Below, piece by piece: positions 28,904-37,735 of a stretch of DNA of 64,000 nucleotides. Within the stretch, counting starts at the first letter, position 1. The number at the start of each line of letters is the position of its first letter. Origin of the DNA: Acetobacter oryzoeni (GTDB lineage Bacteria; Pseudomonadota; Alphaproteobacteria; Acetobacterales; Acetobacteraceae). The DNA lies in assembly GCF_004014775.2 (NCBI RefSeq), contig NZ_CP042808.1, positions 1,482,001 through 1,546,000 of the forward strand, read 5' to 3'. Below the pieces are notes generated by a model. That model made no database searches. It saw only the letters and a program-made list of their open reading frames with translations, and had not been told where the DNA came from. The translations under genes and the position numbers were made by a program.

Positions 28904-30511
28904 ATGCCTTATCCGCACCCACTTTCAGCGCTGTTAACGGCATTCCCCCGCCGTTTTTCCCTTTGTATAACGGGAGCTACCTTGGCAACGCTCATGCTTC
29001 CGCACATAGCCCATGCCACAAGCTGCGCAGAACTCGCGCATCAAGCTCTACCAGATACAACATTTACCACTGTGGAAGTTGTGCAGGCCGGTAAATGGCA
29101 ACCGCCGCAAAATCAACTCAGCCGCATTATGTCTGCTCCGGGCATGAATGTGGCGGGGCACCCTACACAGGCCCCTAACCCGGCTTTCTGCCGTGTGGCC
29201 ATGACCCTGCACCCCTCTGCTGATTCACATATCCGCACAGAAGTCTGGCTGCCCCTTAAAGGCTGGAATGGTAAATTGTTGGGCGTTGGCAATTTTGGCT
29301 GGGCCGGCTCTCTCATGTATTACGGCATGGCAACAGGTGTGGGAGAAGGTTATGCCGTAACCAGCACCGATACGGGGCATGATAGCTCAACCCCGGAAGG
29401 CCAAGGCGGCCGCTTTACACTTGGCCACCCAGAAAAACTGATTGATTACGCTTACCGCGCTGATCATTTAATGACCACCACGGCCAAAGCACTTATTGAA
29501 GCATTTTACAAAAAACCTGCCAGCCATGCTTACTGGATAGGCTGCTCACTTGGTGGCCTTGAAGGGCTGATTGAAGCAAAGAGATACCCGCAAGATTACG
29601 ATGGTATTGTTGCTGGTGCGCCCCCCAACCCGATTGTGAACTTTAATGCCGAGCAACTCTGGGCGGGCTGGATGAGCTATCACAATCCGGCCTTGCGTGT
29701 ATCACGCGATAAGTTTCGTCTGTTAAACACGGCGGTCATGAACGCCTGCGCTTCACCTGTTGGCAAAAAACAAGGCTTTTTGGATGAGCCAGATAAATGC
29801 ACATTCACCCCAGATCAGCTTTTGTGCAAAGGGAATGATACCTCATCCTGCCTGACGGCAAATGAAGTTCAGGCGGCCAAAAACATCTATCAGGGGCCGG
29901 TAAACCCGCAAACGCATGAGGTAATTTTTCCTGGTCCCGCAAAAGGCAGCGAGGATGGCTTTTCTGCCGATGGCAAAGCCTTTCCTGTTGCGTTGGATCT
30001 TTTCAAATATGCAGCTTTCCAGAACCTAAATTGGGATTGGACAACCCTGAAATGGGATACCGATATAGAGGAAGCCACTCGCAAAGTTGGCCCCCTTTTG
30101 CATGTTGATGATAACCTCACCCCGTTCTTCCAGCATGGTGGCCGATTGCTGATGTATATTGGCTGGAATGATGGCCATAACCCTGAACAGTTGGCTGGTT
30201 ATTATCAGTCTCTCCAACACAATGCCGGACCAGAATATCAGAACGATGTTAGGCTGATTACCATTCCCGGTATGGGCCATTGTTACGGTGGCGCAGGGTG
30301 TGACACATTCAGCAAGCTTGGTGCCATTGATAACTGGGTAAGCAACAAGCAGGCCCCTGAAACAATTGTGGCATCCCGCGTGAGCAATGGCCAGGTTGTG
30401 CGCACGCGCCCCCTCTGCGCTTGGCCCAAAGTTGCCCGGTATGATGGGCATGGCAATATGGATGACGCCAGCAGCTTTACCTGTGTTGCCCCTGATAGTC
30501 AGAGCAAATAA
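28904..30511 (+). CDS. Tannase/feruloyl esterase family protein, exported
   Basis: 535-residue alpha/beta-hydrolase-type esterase acting on esters of phenolic acids such as feruloyl or galloyl esters. The signal peptide ends IAHA (about 38), then TSCAEL with a paired cysteine. The nucleophile motif GCSLGG has Ser215. IGWNDGHNP and the late MGHCYGGAGCD with its catalytic histidine and disulfide are also present. The frame is open upstream to 28481, but that part overlaps DUF3500 in antisense and lacks family similarity; ATG 28904 gives a proper signal peptide. A strong bidirectional terminator follows. It sits near a PadR/exporter unit, suggesting phenolic metabolism. Confidence 0.9.
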   Translation: MPYPHPLSALLTAFPRRFSLCITGATLATLMLPHIAHATSCAELAHQALPDTTFTTVEVVQAGKWQPPQNQLSRIMSAPGMNVAGHPTQAPNPAFCRVAMTLHPSADSHIRTEVWLPLKGWNGKLLGVGNFGWAGSLMYYGMATGVGEGYAVTSTDTGHDSSTPEGQGGRFTLGHPEKLIDYAYRADHLMTTTAKALIEAFYKKPASHAYWIGCSLGGLEGLIEAKRYPQDYDGIVAGAPPNPIVNFNAEQLWAGWMSYHNPALRVSRDKFRLLNTAVMNACASPVGKKQGFLDEPDKCTFTPDQLLCKGNDTSSCLTANEVQAAKNIYQGPVNPQTHEVIFPGPAKGSEDGFSADGKAFPVALDLFKYAAFQNLNWDWTTLKWDTDIEEATRKVGPLLHVDDNLTPFFQHGGRLLMYIGWNDGHNPEQLAGYYQSLQHNAGPEYQNDVRLITIPGMGHCYGGAGCDTFSKLGAIDNWVSNKQAPETIVASRVSNGQVVRTRPLCAWPKVARYDGHGNMDDASSFTCVAPDSQSK

Positions 30512-30514
30512 GCA

Positions 30515-30547
30515 TAAAAAAGGCCCGGTGCATGCCGGGCCTTTTTG
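30515..30547. terminator. Bidirectional terminator between esterase and MFS gene
   Basis: A-run, AGGCCCGG (30521-30528), loop TGCATG, CCGGGCCT (30535-30542), then TTTTT. Perfect 8-bp GC-rich stem with A and T tracts on each side; serves both convergent genes. Confidence 0.9.
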
Positions 30548-30564
30548 TGTGTTGATAATGCTTT

Positions 30565-32073
30565 CTAGCTTGACCTTACTTTGCGTATCATCAGCCCAAC
30601 AACCATTAAAAAAGCCAAGAACATAAAGCTGCTGCTTACGCTCAGGCTGGCGCTAATGGCACCTTTATATGCTTCAGTCACTTGCACATGCATTGCTGGA
30701 GAAAGAGCCTGAAGAGCCACCATACCTTTTTCCAGAAATGCAGAAATATCAATTTTGTCTGCCATCGCTTGCAACTGATGTTGCAGCGTAAGCGCCATAA
30801 CCCCTCCAGATAGCGCCACCCCCAAAGATCCACCCAATGAACGGATAAAAGACATCATAGCCGTAGCAATACCCAGAGCATTACTTGGCACCGAGTTTTG
30901 GATAATAACGGTGGCGTTAGGCATACCAATACCCATGCCTACCCCCAAACAGCCAAGGCTGATGAGAAAGAACAGAGGCGGTGCGCCATGATGTGCACAA
31001 TACGCAATCAGGCTGAGCGCTGAAAACTCAATACCCACGCCTATCGCAAGCAAAAGCTCGTAACGCTGCGTTTTGGAGGAAACTATCCCACCCAATATGG
31101 AGCTAACAAGCATAGTGCCAACTTGCGGCAGCATCATCAGGCCAGAGGTTGCCGGTGTCTGCCCCAGAACAAGTTGGTAGTATAAAGGCAGAAAAACCAG
31201 TGATCCCATCATGGCGAAGGACATAATACCCGTTGCGGCAACGCAAACGGAAAAATTGGCAATGCGCAACAACCCAAGATTTATAAGCGGTTCTGGAGCC
31301 TGCTTTTCCTGCCGAATAAAAAGATAAAAAACAGCAAGGCTCAAGCCAAATAGCAGGAAGGTTAACGGAGATGTCCAAGCCAGAGATGTACCTACAGAAT
31401 TGAACAGAAGCAGAAAGCCTGCTGTTGCAATACTCAGCAACCCAGCGCCCAGATAATCAATCTGAGGTTTGGCTTCAGACCGCCCCGCAGGCAGGCTGAA
31501 CATAATTAACGCAAAAGCCAGCAGCCCAATAGGCAGATTTACAAGAAACACCCAGCGCCATGAAAGCGCGCTTGTGAGCACACCACCTAAAAATGGCCCT
31601 GTAACACTGCTTACAGCAAAAGCACCGGTAAAAAGCCCTTGGTAACGGCCACGTTGTTGGGGCGTTACCATATCGCCAATAACGGTTTGTGACAGGGTCA
31701 TCAGCCCACCTGCCCCAACACCTTGCAAGCCCCTGAACAAAATAAGCTGCCACATATTCTGCGCGATCCCGCACAGAAGCGATGCAAACAAAAAGGCCCC
31801 AATACTAAACGCCAGCAATGGCCGCCTGCCAAACATATCAGACAGTTTGCCATACATAGGCGTTGCAATGGTGGAGGTTAACATAAACGCCGTAACCACC
31901 CACGACATATGGGCCAAGCCACCAAGATCACTTACAATGGTTGGCAGAGCCGTTGAAACAATGCTCTGATCAAGCGCCCCCATAATCATGGTCATGATAA
32001 GACCGATAAACACAAGAATTCGCGTAGTGGGAGAATAGGCAGATGAGGTTTCCGCCGCAGAAGATGACTGCAC
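30565..32073 (-). CDS. MFS drug:H+ antiporter, DHA2 family (14 helices)
   Basis: 502-residue inner-membrane exporter. It has about 14 hydrophobic segments and the DHA2 signatures LDQSIVSTALPTI (motif D1), GKLSDMFGRRPLL (motif A) and GPFLGGVLTSALSWRWVFLVNLPIG (motif C, antiporter). Family members such as EmrB and QacA expel drugs and aromatic compounds. It is the last of a PadR, O-methyltransferase, MFS row on the same strand, 90 nt after the methyltransferase. The regulator, and the nearby esterase, suggest export of a phenolic compound; that substrate is inferred. No HlyD partner adjoins it. Confidence 0.92.
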   Translation of the reverse strand: MQSSSAAETSSAYSPTTRILVFIGLIMTMIMGALDQSIVSTALPTIVSDLGGLAHMSWVVTAFMLTSTIATPMYGKLSDMFGRRPLLAFSIGAFLFASLLCGIAQNMWQLILFRGLQGVGAGGLMTLSQTVIGDMVTPQQRGRYQGLFTGAFAVSSVTGPFLGGVLTSALSWRWVFLVNLPIGLLAFALIMFSLPAGRSEAKPQIDYLGAGLLSIATAGFLLLFNSVGTSLAWTSPLTFLLFGLSLAVFYLFIRQEKQAPEPLINLGLLRIANFSVCVAATGIMSFAMMGSLVFLPLYYQLVLGQTPATSGLMMLPQVGTMLVSSILGGIVSSKTQRYELLLAIGVGIEFSALSLIAYCAHHGAPPLFFLISLGCLGVGMGIGMPNATVIIQNSVPSNALGIATAMMSFIRSLGGSLGVALSGGVMALTLQHQLQAMADKIDISAFLEKGMVALQALSPAMHVQVTEAYKGAISASLSVSSSFMFLAFLMVVGLMIRKVRSS

Positions 32074-32163
32074 GTAAAGGTCCTGTAACTATCAAAAATA
32101 GATCATAAGTTGGGTAACAGGTATTATGAGCAGCCCATGATGTAAAACCTGTTCACCAGAGCT

Positions 32164-32781
32164 TTACTCCGCTTCAAAACAGCTTACCTCTATACCCGTC
32201 CCAACTGGCAACAAAACACTCGAAATGCCGGGTAATGCGCGTATGGCCTGCCCATAGCGTTTTACATCTTCTGTGCCGGGGCGGATCATATTATCCGCCA
32301 CAATAATTGCACCGGGGTTAAGGCGTGGATAAAACGCCTTTAGGCAAGGTACATAAAGATCTTTCCAAAGATCAACAAAAACAAAATCTACTTTTCCGCT
32401 CAGATCATTAATCATCTGCACGGCATCACCTACGCGAAAATCTATCCAATCCGCCAAGCCTGCCTGCTGCGCCATTTGTTGAGCATAAGCAGATTTATAC
32501 TCATGCAGTTCCATCGTAATCAGCTTGCCGCCCACAGCACGCGCAGCTTCAGCAAGCCAGATACCAGAATACCCAAAGGATGTGCCGAGTTCCAGAATGG
32601 TTGGGTTTTTCAGGCTCTTGGCTAGAATATTCAGCAATTGCCCTGTTTCCGGGCCGATGGAGCGCATGCGCTGGTCATGCCCTCCATCACGCCCGCCGGG
32701 TGCTTCCACACGCGGCTGGCTGCGTTCTTGCTGCATACGTTCATGATAGAGGGTGAGAACTGCCTGAATTTTGTCATCCAT
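32164..32781 (-). CDS. Class I SAM-dependent O-methyltransferase (family 3 type)
   Basis: 205 residues with the SAM-binding motif LELGTSFGYSGIWLAEAA (about 66-83), an acidic MELHEYK, and VFVDLWKDLYVPCL followed by NPGAIIVADNM, the layout of catechol/caffeoyl-CoA-type O-methyltransferases. In many relatives the position of the Trp in DLWK holds a metal-binding Asp or Ala, so metal dependence is unsure. The frame extends to 32850, overlapping padR. I chose ATG 32781 because AGGGGA lies 10 nt before it. It lies 37 nt after the PadR stop, so it probably belongs to that transcript. Confidence 0.85.
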   Translation of the reverse strand: MDDKIQAVLTLYHERMQQERSQPRVEAPGGRDGGHDQRMRSIGPETGQLLNILAKSLKNPTILELGTSFGYSGIWLAEAARAVGGKLITMELHEYKSAYAQQMAQQAGLADWIDFRVGDAVQMINDLSGKVDFVFVDLWKDLYVPCLKAFYPRLNPGAIIVADNMIRPGTEDVKRYGQAIRALPGISSVLLPVGTGIEVSCFEAE

Positions 32782-32818
32782 GATTATCTTTCCCCTTACT
32801 GTGTTGCAGCTTACGCCT

Positions 32819-33409
32819 TTAAACCTGCCCAATACCCCGTGCGGCCTCATCTAATAATGCTGCAATTTTTTCTTCTGCGGCCAGATCAAGCCCTCCGTTA
32901 CGCAACCGAAGACGCAAGGCCGTTTTCAGGTTTTCCATGCCGCGCATCACAGGCATGGGAATATTCTTACGCCCTCCCCTTCCTTCAGGTTCCGCCGCAG
33001 CTGCGCGAGAAAGGATTTCCTCCAACCCGGCCTGATTGGCAGACAGAAACGCATCACCTTCTGGCGTTATCTGGTAGTTTTTACGGCTTTCCCCTTCAGA
33101 TGGGCGGATATACCCTGCTTCTTCCAACCACGTGAGGGTAGGATAAATAACGCCGGGGCTTGGGGTATAGCTTCCCGCAAATTTTTCTTCGATATCCTTG
33201 ATAAGTTCATAACCATAAGTCGGTTTTTCTGAAATCATCTTCAGAACCAGCTGGCGAATTTCGCCATAATCAAAAAGCCTGCCACGGCCACCGCGTCGGC
33301 CTCCACCCCGACCATGTTGGTGGCGATGTTTCCCTCCAGAACCAGTTGTTCCTTCAGGGGAGAAAACCTGGCGGTTACGACCGCCTGCATGTTTATGTCT
33401 GTGTTTCAT
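32819..33409 (-). CDS. PadR-family transcriptional regulator
   Basis: 196 residues. A winged-helix PadR domain begins near residue 46 (FDYGEIRQLVLKMISEKPTYGYELIKDIEEKF) with SPGVIYPTLTWLEEAGYI. A C-terminal helical region for dimerisation follows. The first 45 residues are an unusual His/Gly/Arg-rich tail (KHRHKH, HRHQHGRGGGRRGG). The tail may bind metal or nucleic acid, but this is not known. The ATG lies 1 nt from a strong repeat array (33411-33461), so the protein very likely represses its own gene and the downstream methyltransferase and exporter. PadR proteins commonly sense phenolic acids or drugs. Confidence 0.9.
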   Translation of the reverse strand: MKHRHKHAGGRNRQVFSPEGTTGSGGKHRHQHGRGGGRRGGRGRLFDYGEIRQLVLKMISEKPTYGYELIKDIEEKFAGSYTPSPGVIYPTLTWLEEAGYIRPSEGESRKNYQITPEGDAFLSANQAGLEEILSRAAAAEPEGRGGRKNIPMPVMRGMENLKTALRLRLRNGGLDLAAEEKIAALLDEAARGIGQV

Positions 33410-33410
33410 A

Positions 33411-33461
33411 ATTCCGATATATATTCCGATATATCTGATGTCAAGATATATCGGAATATAT
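33411..33461. promoter_or_regulatory. Probable PadR operator: three ATTCCGATATAT-type repeats
   Basis: One unit lies at 33411-33422. A second, 33419-33435 (ATATATTCCGATATATC), forms a perfect 17-bp inverted repeat with 33445-33461 over a 9-nt spacer. The array abuts the padR start codon, so a bound dimer would block both promoter and ribosome access. The GGAA within the first unit is also the only Shine-Dalgarno-like sequence near that ATG. The remaining 248 nt to the next gene are AT-rich and hold the divergent TonB receptor promoter. Confidence 0.75.
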
Positions 33462-33709
33462 ATCTTAGAGTCTCTTTTTGCCTCCTACCCTATTCACAGA
33501 AGCAATCTGAACACGCGCGCAAGCACACAAATAAGGCAAAACACAAGAAGGCAATATTTTGCCATATACACAAAACTCCCGTTTTTTAGAAAATCCATGA
33601 ATGTTTTGTGAATACTCTGCGTAATATAAATGAATTTTTACAATGGTTATCAAACATACAAGAAAAGTCGGATAGGTTGCGGCGCCTTATGGGGAGATGA
33701 GACACCGCA

Positions 33710-36070
33710 ATGAAAAAGTTCCTTATCCTGAGCACAGTTTGTTTATTTGCTCAAAACACCGCAACCGTAGCCAAAGCGAGCAGCAACCCCGATAAACATA
33801 AAAATCACGCTCCCCTTGCCGCAAAAAAATCGGCCAAATTGCCGAAAGCTAAGGATGAGAATGTTGACGTCGTCTCGCGCAAGACTGCAGGCGGCGGCAT
33901 GATGGTAAAACAGACATCTGCCAAAACGATAAGCTCACTTTCCCATAGCTATATCGAAATGCAGTCCCCCACCTCCACAATTGAGTCACTGATCCAGACA
34001 GTGCCCGGTGTCGTTTCTGCCAGTGAAGGTCCTCTCACCACGTCATTTTCTACCATTCATATTCGTGGCATGGCGCAGGCAGAAATTGGTGTCACGCTTG
34101 AAGGTATGCCCGCAGCCAACCCATTTACCTACAGCACCTATACCCCTTCTCTCGTTGATAGTGAGAATATGGGACAGGTGAATGTAATGCAGGGTTCGGT
34201 GGACATTAATTCACCAACCTACAACGCAACAGGCGCTGAAGTTTCCGCCACCGTGCGCCACCCGATGGATCGCCAGAATGTGCATGTTGCAGCCTCTGGT
34301 GGGTCTTACGGCACCAACAAAGACTTTATCCGCTACGATACGGGAGAAATCGGGCATTCCGGCGTACGGGGTTTTGTATCAGGTTCCTACGCACGGAGTG
34401 ATATGTGGCGTGGTGCTGGTGATATCCGCAAATGGCATGTGGATGCAGCGCTTACAAAAAGCTGGGCACCCGGTAGCCATTCAGAGGCCATTTTTGGTTT
34501 TACCGATGCCGCTCAAGGTGAATGGCTTTACCCCTCCTTGGCGAACTGGAAAACCTACGGCACAAAATACGGCCTGAACAACCAGTATTACAACGGCGAT
34601 ACGCACTACGTTGGGCTTAACGGCAAAAATACCGGGGCTATTTATGGCACATTAAAAAACCATTTCAGCTTTGGCCATGGCCTGAGCCTGGATGCACAGG
34701 CCTATTCTGTTGAATTTCATGGTCCTTATTATTACGGAGAAACTGTGCCCGTTGCTAATGGTTACGCGGGGGCAGAAAAATACGCACATCTTGATGATTA
34801 TAAAAACCTGCCTGGATATGATCCATCCGTAAGCAAATTAACATCTGTTGAAGTTTCAGACTGGTATACAATTTCCTCCGGCTTAACGCTTACCGGACAT
34901 TGGAAGCATAAGTTCAATACGCTTAACTTTACCTATTGGTATTCTTACGCTCAGGAAGCAGCCTCCCAGAAGTTTTACCCTGTGAATGGCAGTGGGCATT
35001 GGAACTCCAATGGCGCCCCCCTTACAGCCAACGGCGGTCTGCTTATTAACGAAGATAATGAAAACGCCTTACAGCAGTTGAATAGCTTTGCCGTGGACGA
35101 CAAAATGTCGTTCCTGCATGACCGCCTGACTATTGATGGTGGCATTAGAATGGTCATGGCTAACCGCCAATACACCCAGGATCTACCAGGCGTAACGGCA
35201 AGCAAATCCATTAAAAACGTGTTTGTTCCCTCACCACAGGTGCTTATCAATTACCGCTTTAATCCGAACCATCAGATCTATGTAAACGGCACAACCGGTT
35301 ACCACTTGCCAGCGGGGCTGAGTTCACAGCTTGCCTCTTACAGCTACAACAATGGCAAGGCGACATCTCTCCCGATGTCTGATTACAAGCCGGAATACAT
35401 GATTACGGAAGAAATAGGCTATCGCTACAGCGGCCTGTTTATGGCCAATCTGGCCGGCTTTCATTATAACGTAACCAACCATCAGGTTTCGGCTGTAAGC
35501 TATGAACCGGGCTCAACATCAACAATTTCACAGTTGATCAACGCCGGTGGCATGGAGGCCTATGGTATTCAGGCTGAACTTGCCTCGCGCCCCTGGCACC
35601 ACGTTAGTGCTTATGCATCTGGCCAGTATATGCACACTAAAAACGGAAACAACATTGCCTATGCAGGAGATTATCTTGCAACAAAGGGCAAGCAAGAAGT
35701 TGGCGCACCCCAATTCTCAGGCTCATTGGGGCTGACTTATAATGATGGCAAATGGTTCGGCAACTTTACGCTGCAATATACTGGCACCCAATACGCCACG
35801 CTTATGAACGACCAGAGCATTCCCGGTTACGTTACGGCCAACCTTGGCTTTGGCAGACGCTTGCCGCAAATTGGCCACGTCTCTCCTAAAATCAAGCTGA
35901 ACCTCGTAAACCTTGGCGATAACCACTATCTGTCTTCAATGTATGGTTATACAACAAACGCCAAAACACAGCATGGTGTGCTTACGGGCAAAAGCCTGTC
36001 TGGTTCACAGCCCACCTACGTTATCGGTTCTCCGTTTGTGGTCACTGCTACTCTTTCTGCTGATTTTTAA
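33710..36070 (+). CDS. TonB-dependent outer-membrane receptor (paralogue of 24438-26879)
   Basis: 786-residue receptor. The signal peptide (about 1-26) and a Lys-rich linker lead to GGGMMVK, then a plug domain with TIESLIQTVPGVVSA and IHIRGMAQAEIGVTLEG. The barrel ends TATLSADF. It shares the same architecture and many positions with the receptor at 24438. GGGGAGATGAG precedes the ATG. It is divergent from padR with the repeat array in between, and sits between the phenolic-export gene group and the FUSC operon. The ligand is unknown; a phenolic or plant-derived chelate is possible but only inferred from location. Confidence 0.9.
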   Translation: MKKFLILSTVCLFAQNTATVAKASSNPDKHKNHAPLAAKKSAKLPKAKDENVDVVSRKTAGGGMMVKQTSAKTISSLSHSYIEMQSPTSTIESLIQTVPGVVSASEGPLTTSFSTIHIRGMAQAEIGVTLEGMPAANPFTYSTYTPSLVDSENMGQVNVMQGSVDINSPTYNATGAEVSATVRHPMDRQNVHVAASGGSYGTNKDFIRYDTGEIGHSGVRGFVSGSYARSDMWRGAGDIRKWHVDAALTKSWAPGSHSEAIFGFTDAAQGEWLYPSLANWKTYGTKYGLNNQYYNGDTHYVGLNGKNTGAIYGTLKNHFSFGHGLSLDAQAYSVEFHGPYYYGETVPVANGYAGAEKYAHLDDYKNLPGYDPSVSKLTSVEVSDWYTISSGLTLTGHWKHKFNTLNFTYWYSYAQEAASQKFYPVNGSGHWNSNGAPLTANGGLLINEDNENALQQLNSFAVDDKMSFLHDRLTIDGGIRMVMANRQYTQDLPGVTASKSIKNVFVPSPQVLINYRFNPNHQIYVNGTTGYHLPAGLSSQLASYSYNNGKATSLPMSDYKPEYMITEEIGYRYSGLFMANLAGFHYNVTNHQVSAVSYEPGSTSTISQLINAGGMEAYGIQAELASRPWHHVSAYASGQYMHTKNGNNIAYAGDYLATKGKQEVGAPQFSGSLGLTYNDGKWFGNFTLQYTGTQYATLMNDQSIPGYVTANLGFGRRLPQIGHVSPKIKLNLVNLGDNHYLSSMYGYTTNAKTQHGVLTGKSLSGSQPTYVIGSPFVVTATLSADF

Positions 36071-36096
36071 TTCCATACATCACTATAATATTTAAG

Positions 36097-36144
36097 CGGC
36101 TCTGCGCTCTGTTTCTTAAAAGTAATGCGCAGAGCCGTTCTGTT
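36097..36144 (+). terminator. Terminator after the second TonB receptor
   Basis: CGGCTCTGCGC (36097-36107), 19-nt loop, GCGCAGAGCCG (36127-36137), then TTCTGTTT. Perfect 11-bp stem with an imperfect T run. Confidence 0.7.
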
Positions 36145-36259
36145 TCATACAGTTATTCCAGAAATATCTGATCTTTCTATTTTTGCAGGTTGTTTGCGTT
36201 ATTTTCCATTCAACCTCCGGTAAATGCCGATTACGCACATGGCATAAATGTTTTGATGC

Positions 36260-36289
36260 TTGACATTTATTTCGCACTTCCCCCATTTT
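36260..36289 (+). promoter_or_regulatory. Possible promoter for the efflux operon
   Basis: The gap 36145-36407 has no gene. It contains TTGACA at 36260-36265 with a CATTTT-like -10 at 18 nt spacing, about 120 nt before the YtcA-type gene. The -35 box is perfect and the -10 is poor, so this is a weak prediction. No regulator gene adjoins the operon. Confidence 0.3.
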
Positions 36290-36407
36290 AACATCGTTAA
36301 GTTTGGGTGGTTTTGAAAGTGAATCTGTTTTTCTGCCTATTCTTTCACTGGAAACATGCTAACCGAAAAACACCGAACACTGATCACAGAAAAGTCTTCT
36401 TGCCCGC

Positions 36408-36686
36408 ATGATACCCAGACCCTCCCATAGGTTCCTCTCTGTTTTACTCGTTCCTCTGGTTAGCGGGTGTACATTTCGGGGGGCACCTTCCTTCCCTATC
36501 GTTGGTGCTTATTTTCCTGCTTGGATGGTGTGCGGAATAACGGGTATTGCGGTCGCACTAACCTTGCGCGTTATTTTCCTCCTAACCGGAATTGATGCTC
36601 TTTTGAGCTTTCGTCTTTTTACCTATGTTGCTTTGGGTGTTCTGGCTGCCTTGGCATTATGGGTATTTGTATTTGGGCCAGGTTAA
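36408..36686 (+). CDS. YtcA-family small membrane lipoprotein
   Basis: 92 residues. The signal peptide has lipobox VSGC (Cys about 21), followed by the family segment RGAPSFPIVGAYFPAWMVC and two hydrophobic helices. YtcA-type proteins accompany HlyD and FUSC transporter genes; their exact role is unknown. Its TAA overlaps the ATG of the HlyD gene by one base (TAATG), so the two are translationally coupled. First gene of a four-gene efflux operon. Confidence 0.82.
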   Translation: MIPRPSHRFLSVLLVPLVSGCTFRGAPSFPIVGAYFPAWMVCGITGIAVALTLRVIFLLTGIDALLSFRLFTYVALGVLAALALWVFVFGPG

Positions 36687-37735
36687 TGCAACACGTGCGT
36701 ATTTCAGGCAAGAAGCCCTTAGGTATTCTTATTGCAGTTACCTGTATTGGAGCGGCAAGCCTATGCGGTATTGTTGTTGCCCATAAAAGCAATAGTTATC
36801 CAAGTTCCGACAGTGCAAGCATTGATGCCGAACTGGTGCATGTAGCCTCCACCGTGGGTGGACGCCTGATTGACCTGCGGGTTCACGTTAACCAGCATGT
36901 GCACAAAGGCGATGTATTGTACCGTCTGGACCCGGAACCTTACATGCTAACCGTAAGGCAAGCCGAAGCCAATCTGGAACTGGCAAATGCTGAAGTAGAC
37001 AACCAGAAGCGACTTGTTGGTGTTAAAACCGCCAATGCTGCCGTAGCTACGGACCAGATTACCCGCGCCCAAACAAACCGCGATCTTGCTGCCCGCACAA
37101 CAGAACGCCTGAAACCCCTAGCCGGAAAAGCCTATATTCCATGGCAAGAATACGATCAGGCACGGGTAGCACTGCATAACGCTGAAGTTTCATTGGCGCA
37201 GGCTCACCAACAATCTGTTGCCGCAGATATGGCGGTGGGTGACCTTAAAAGCTCTCTGGCGGCACAAGCAGCAAGTCTGGCCGCACTGGATCATGCGCGC
37301 TATGAACTCCGCCAGACAACTGTAACCGCCCCTGCTGATGGATACGTTACCAGCTTACAAGTAAAGCCCGGTGAGGTTCTGGCACCATCACAAGTGCTGT
37401 TTACCCTGATTGCAGATGATGCATGGTACGTTACCGCCCCCATCCGTGAAATTCACCTTTCTTCCATTCATGCAGGCGATTGTGTCACGGTTTATTCCAT
37501 GATCGATCGGCATACGCCGTTACATGGGCATGTAGAAAGTATTGGTTGGGGCATTATGTCTGCTGATACAACCATTCTTGCGCGCGCACTCCCTATTGTG
37601 CCACGGCAGATGGATTGGGTGCATGTTGCCCAGCGTTTTCCTGTGCGTATCAAGATAGATGATATACGGCCTGAACTGTTACGCATGGGAGCCACTGCTA
37701 ATGTAGAGATCCGGTATGGTGCCGCCTGCCACTGA
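36686..37735 (+). CDS. HlyD-family membrane fusion protein
   Basis: 349-residue periplasmic adaptor. One N-terminal membrane helix (about 10-30) precedes the first lipoyl half-motif (VASTVGGRLIDLRVHVNQHVHKGDVLYRLD), a helical hairpin of about 120 residues, the second half (TVTAPADGYVTSLQVKPGEVL) and a beta-barrel domain. It links the FUSC inner-membrane pump to the outer-membrane factor, as in AaeA. The frame starts at 36659, but ATG 36686 directly overlaps the previous stop and fits better. It overlaps the FUSC gene by 20 nt. Confidence 0.92.
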   Translation: MQHVRISGKKPLGILIAVTCIGAASLCGIVVAHKSNSYPSSDSASIDAELVHVASTVGGRLIDLRVHVNQHVHKGDVLYRLDPEPYMLTVRQAEANLELANAEVDNQKRLVGVKTANAAVATDQITRAQTNRDLAARTTERLKPLAGKAYIPWQEYDQARVALHNAEVSLAQAHQQSVAADMAVGDLKSSLAAQAASLAALDHARYELRQTTVTAPADGYVTSLQVKPGEVLAPSQVLFTLIADDAWYVTAPIREIHLSSIHAGDCVTVYSMIDRHTPLHGHVESIGWGIMSADTTILARALPIVPRQMDWVHVAQRFPVRIKIDDIRPELLRMGATANVEIRYGAACH

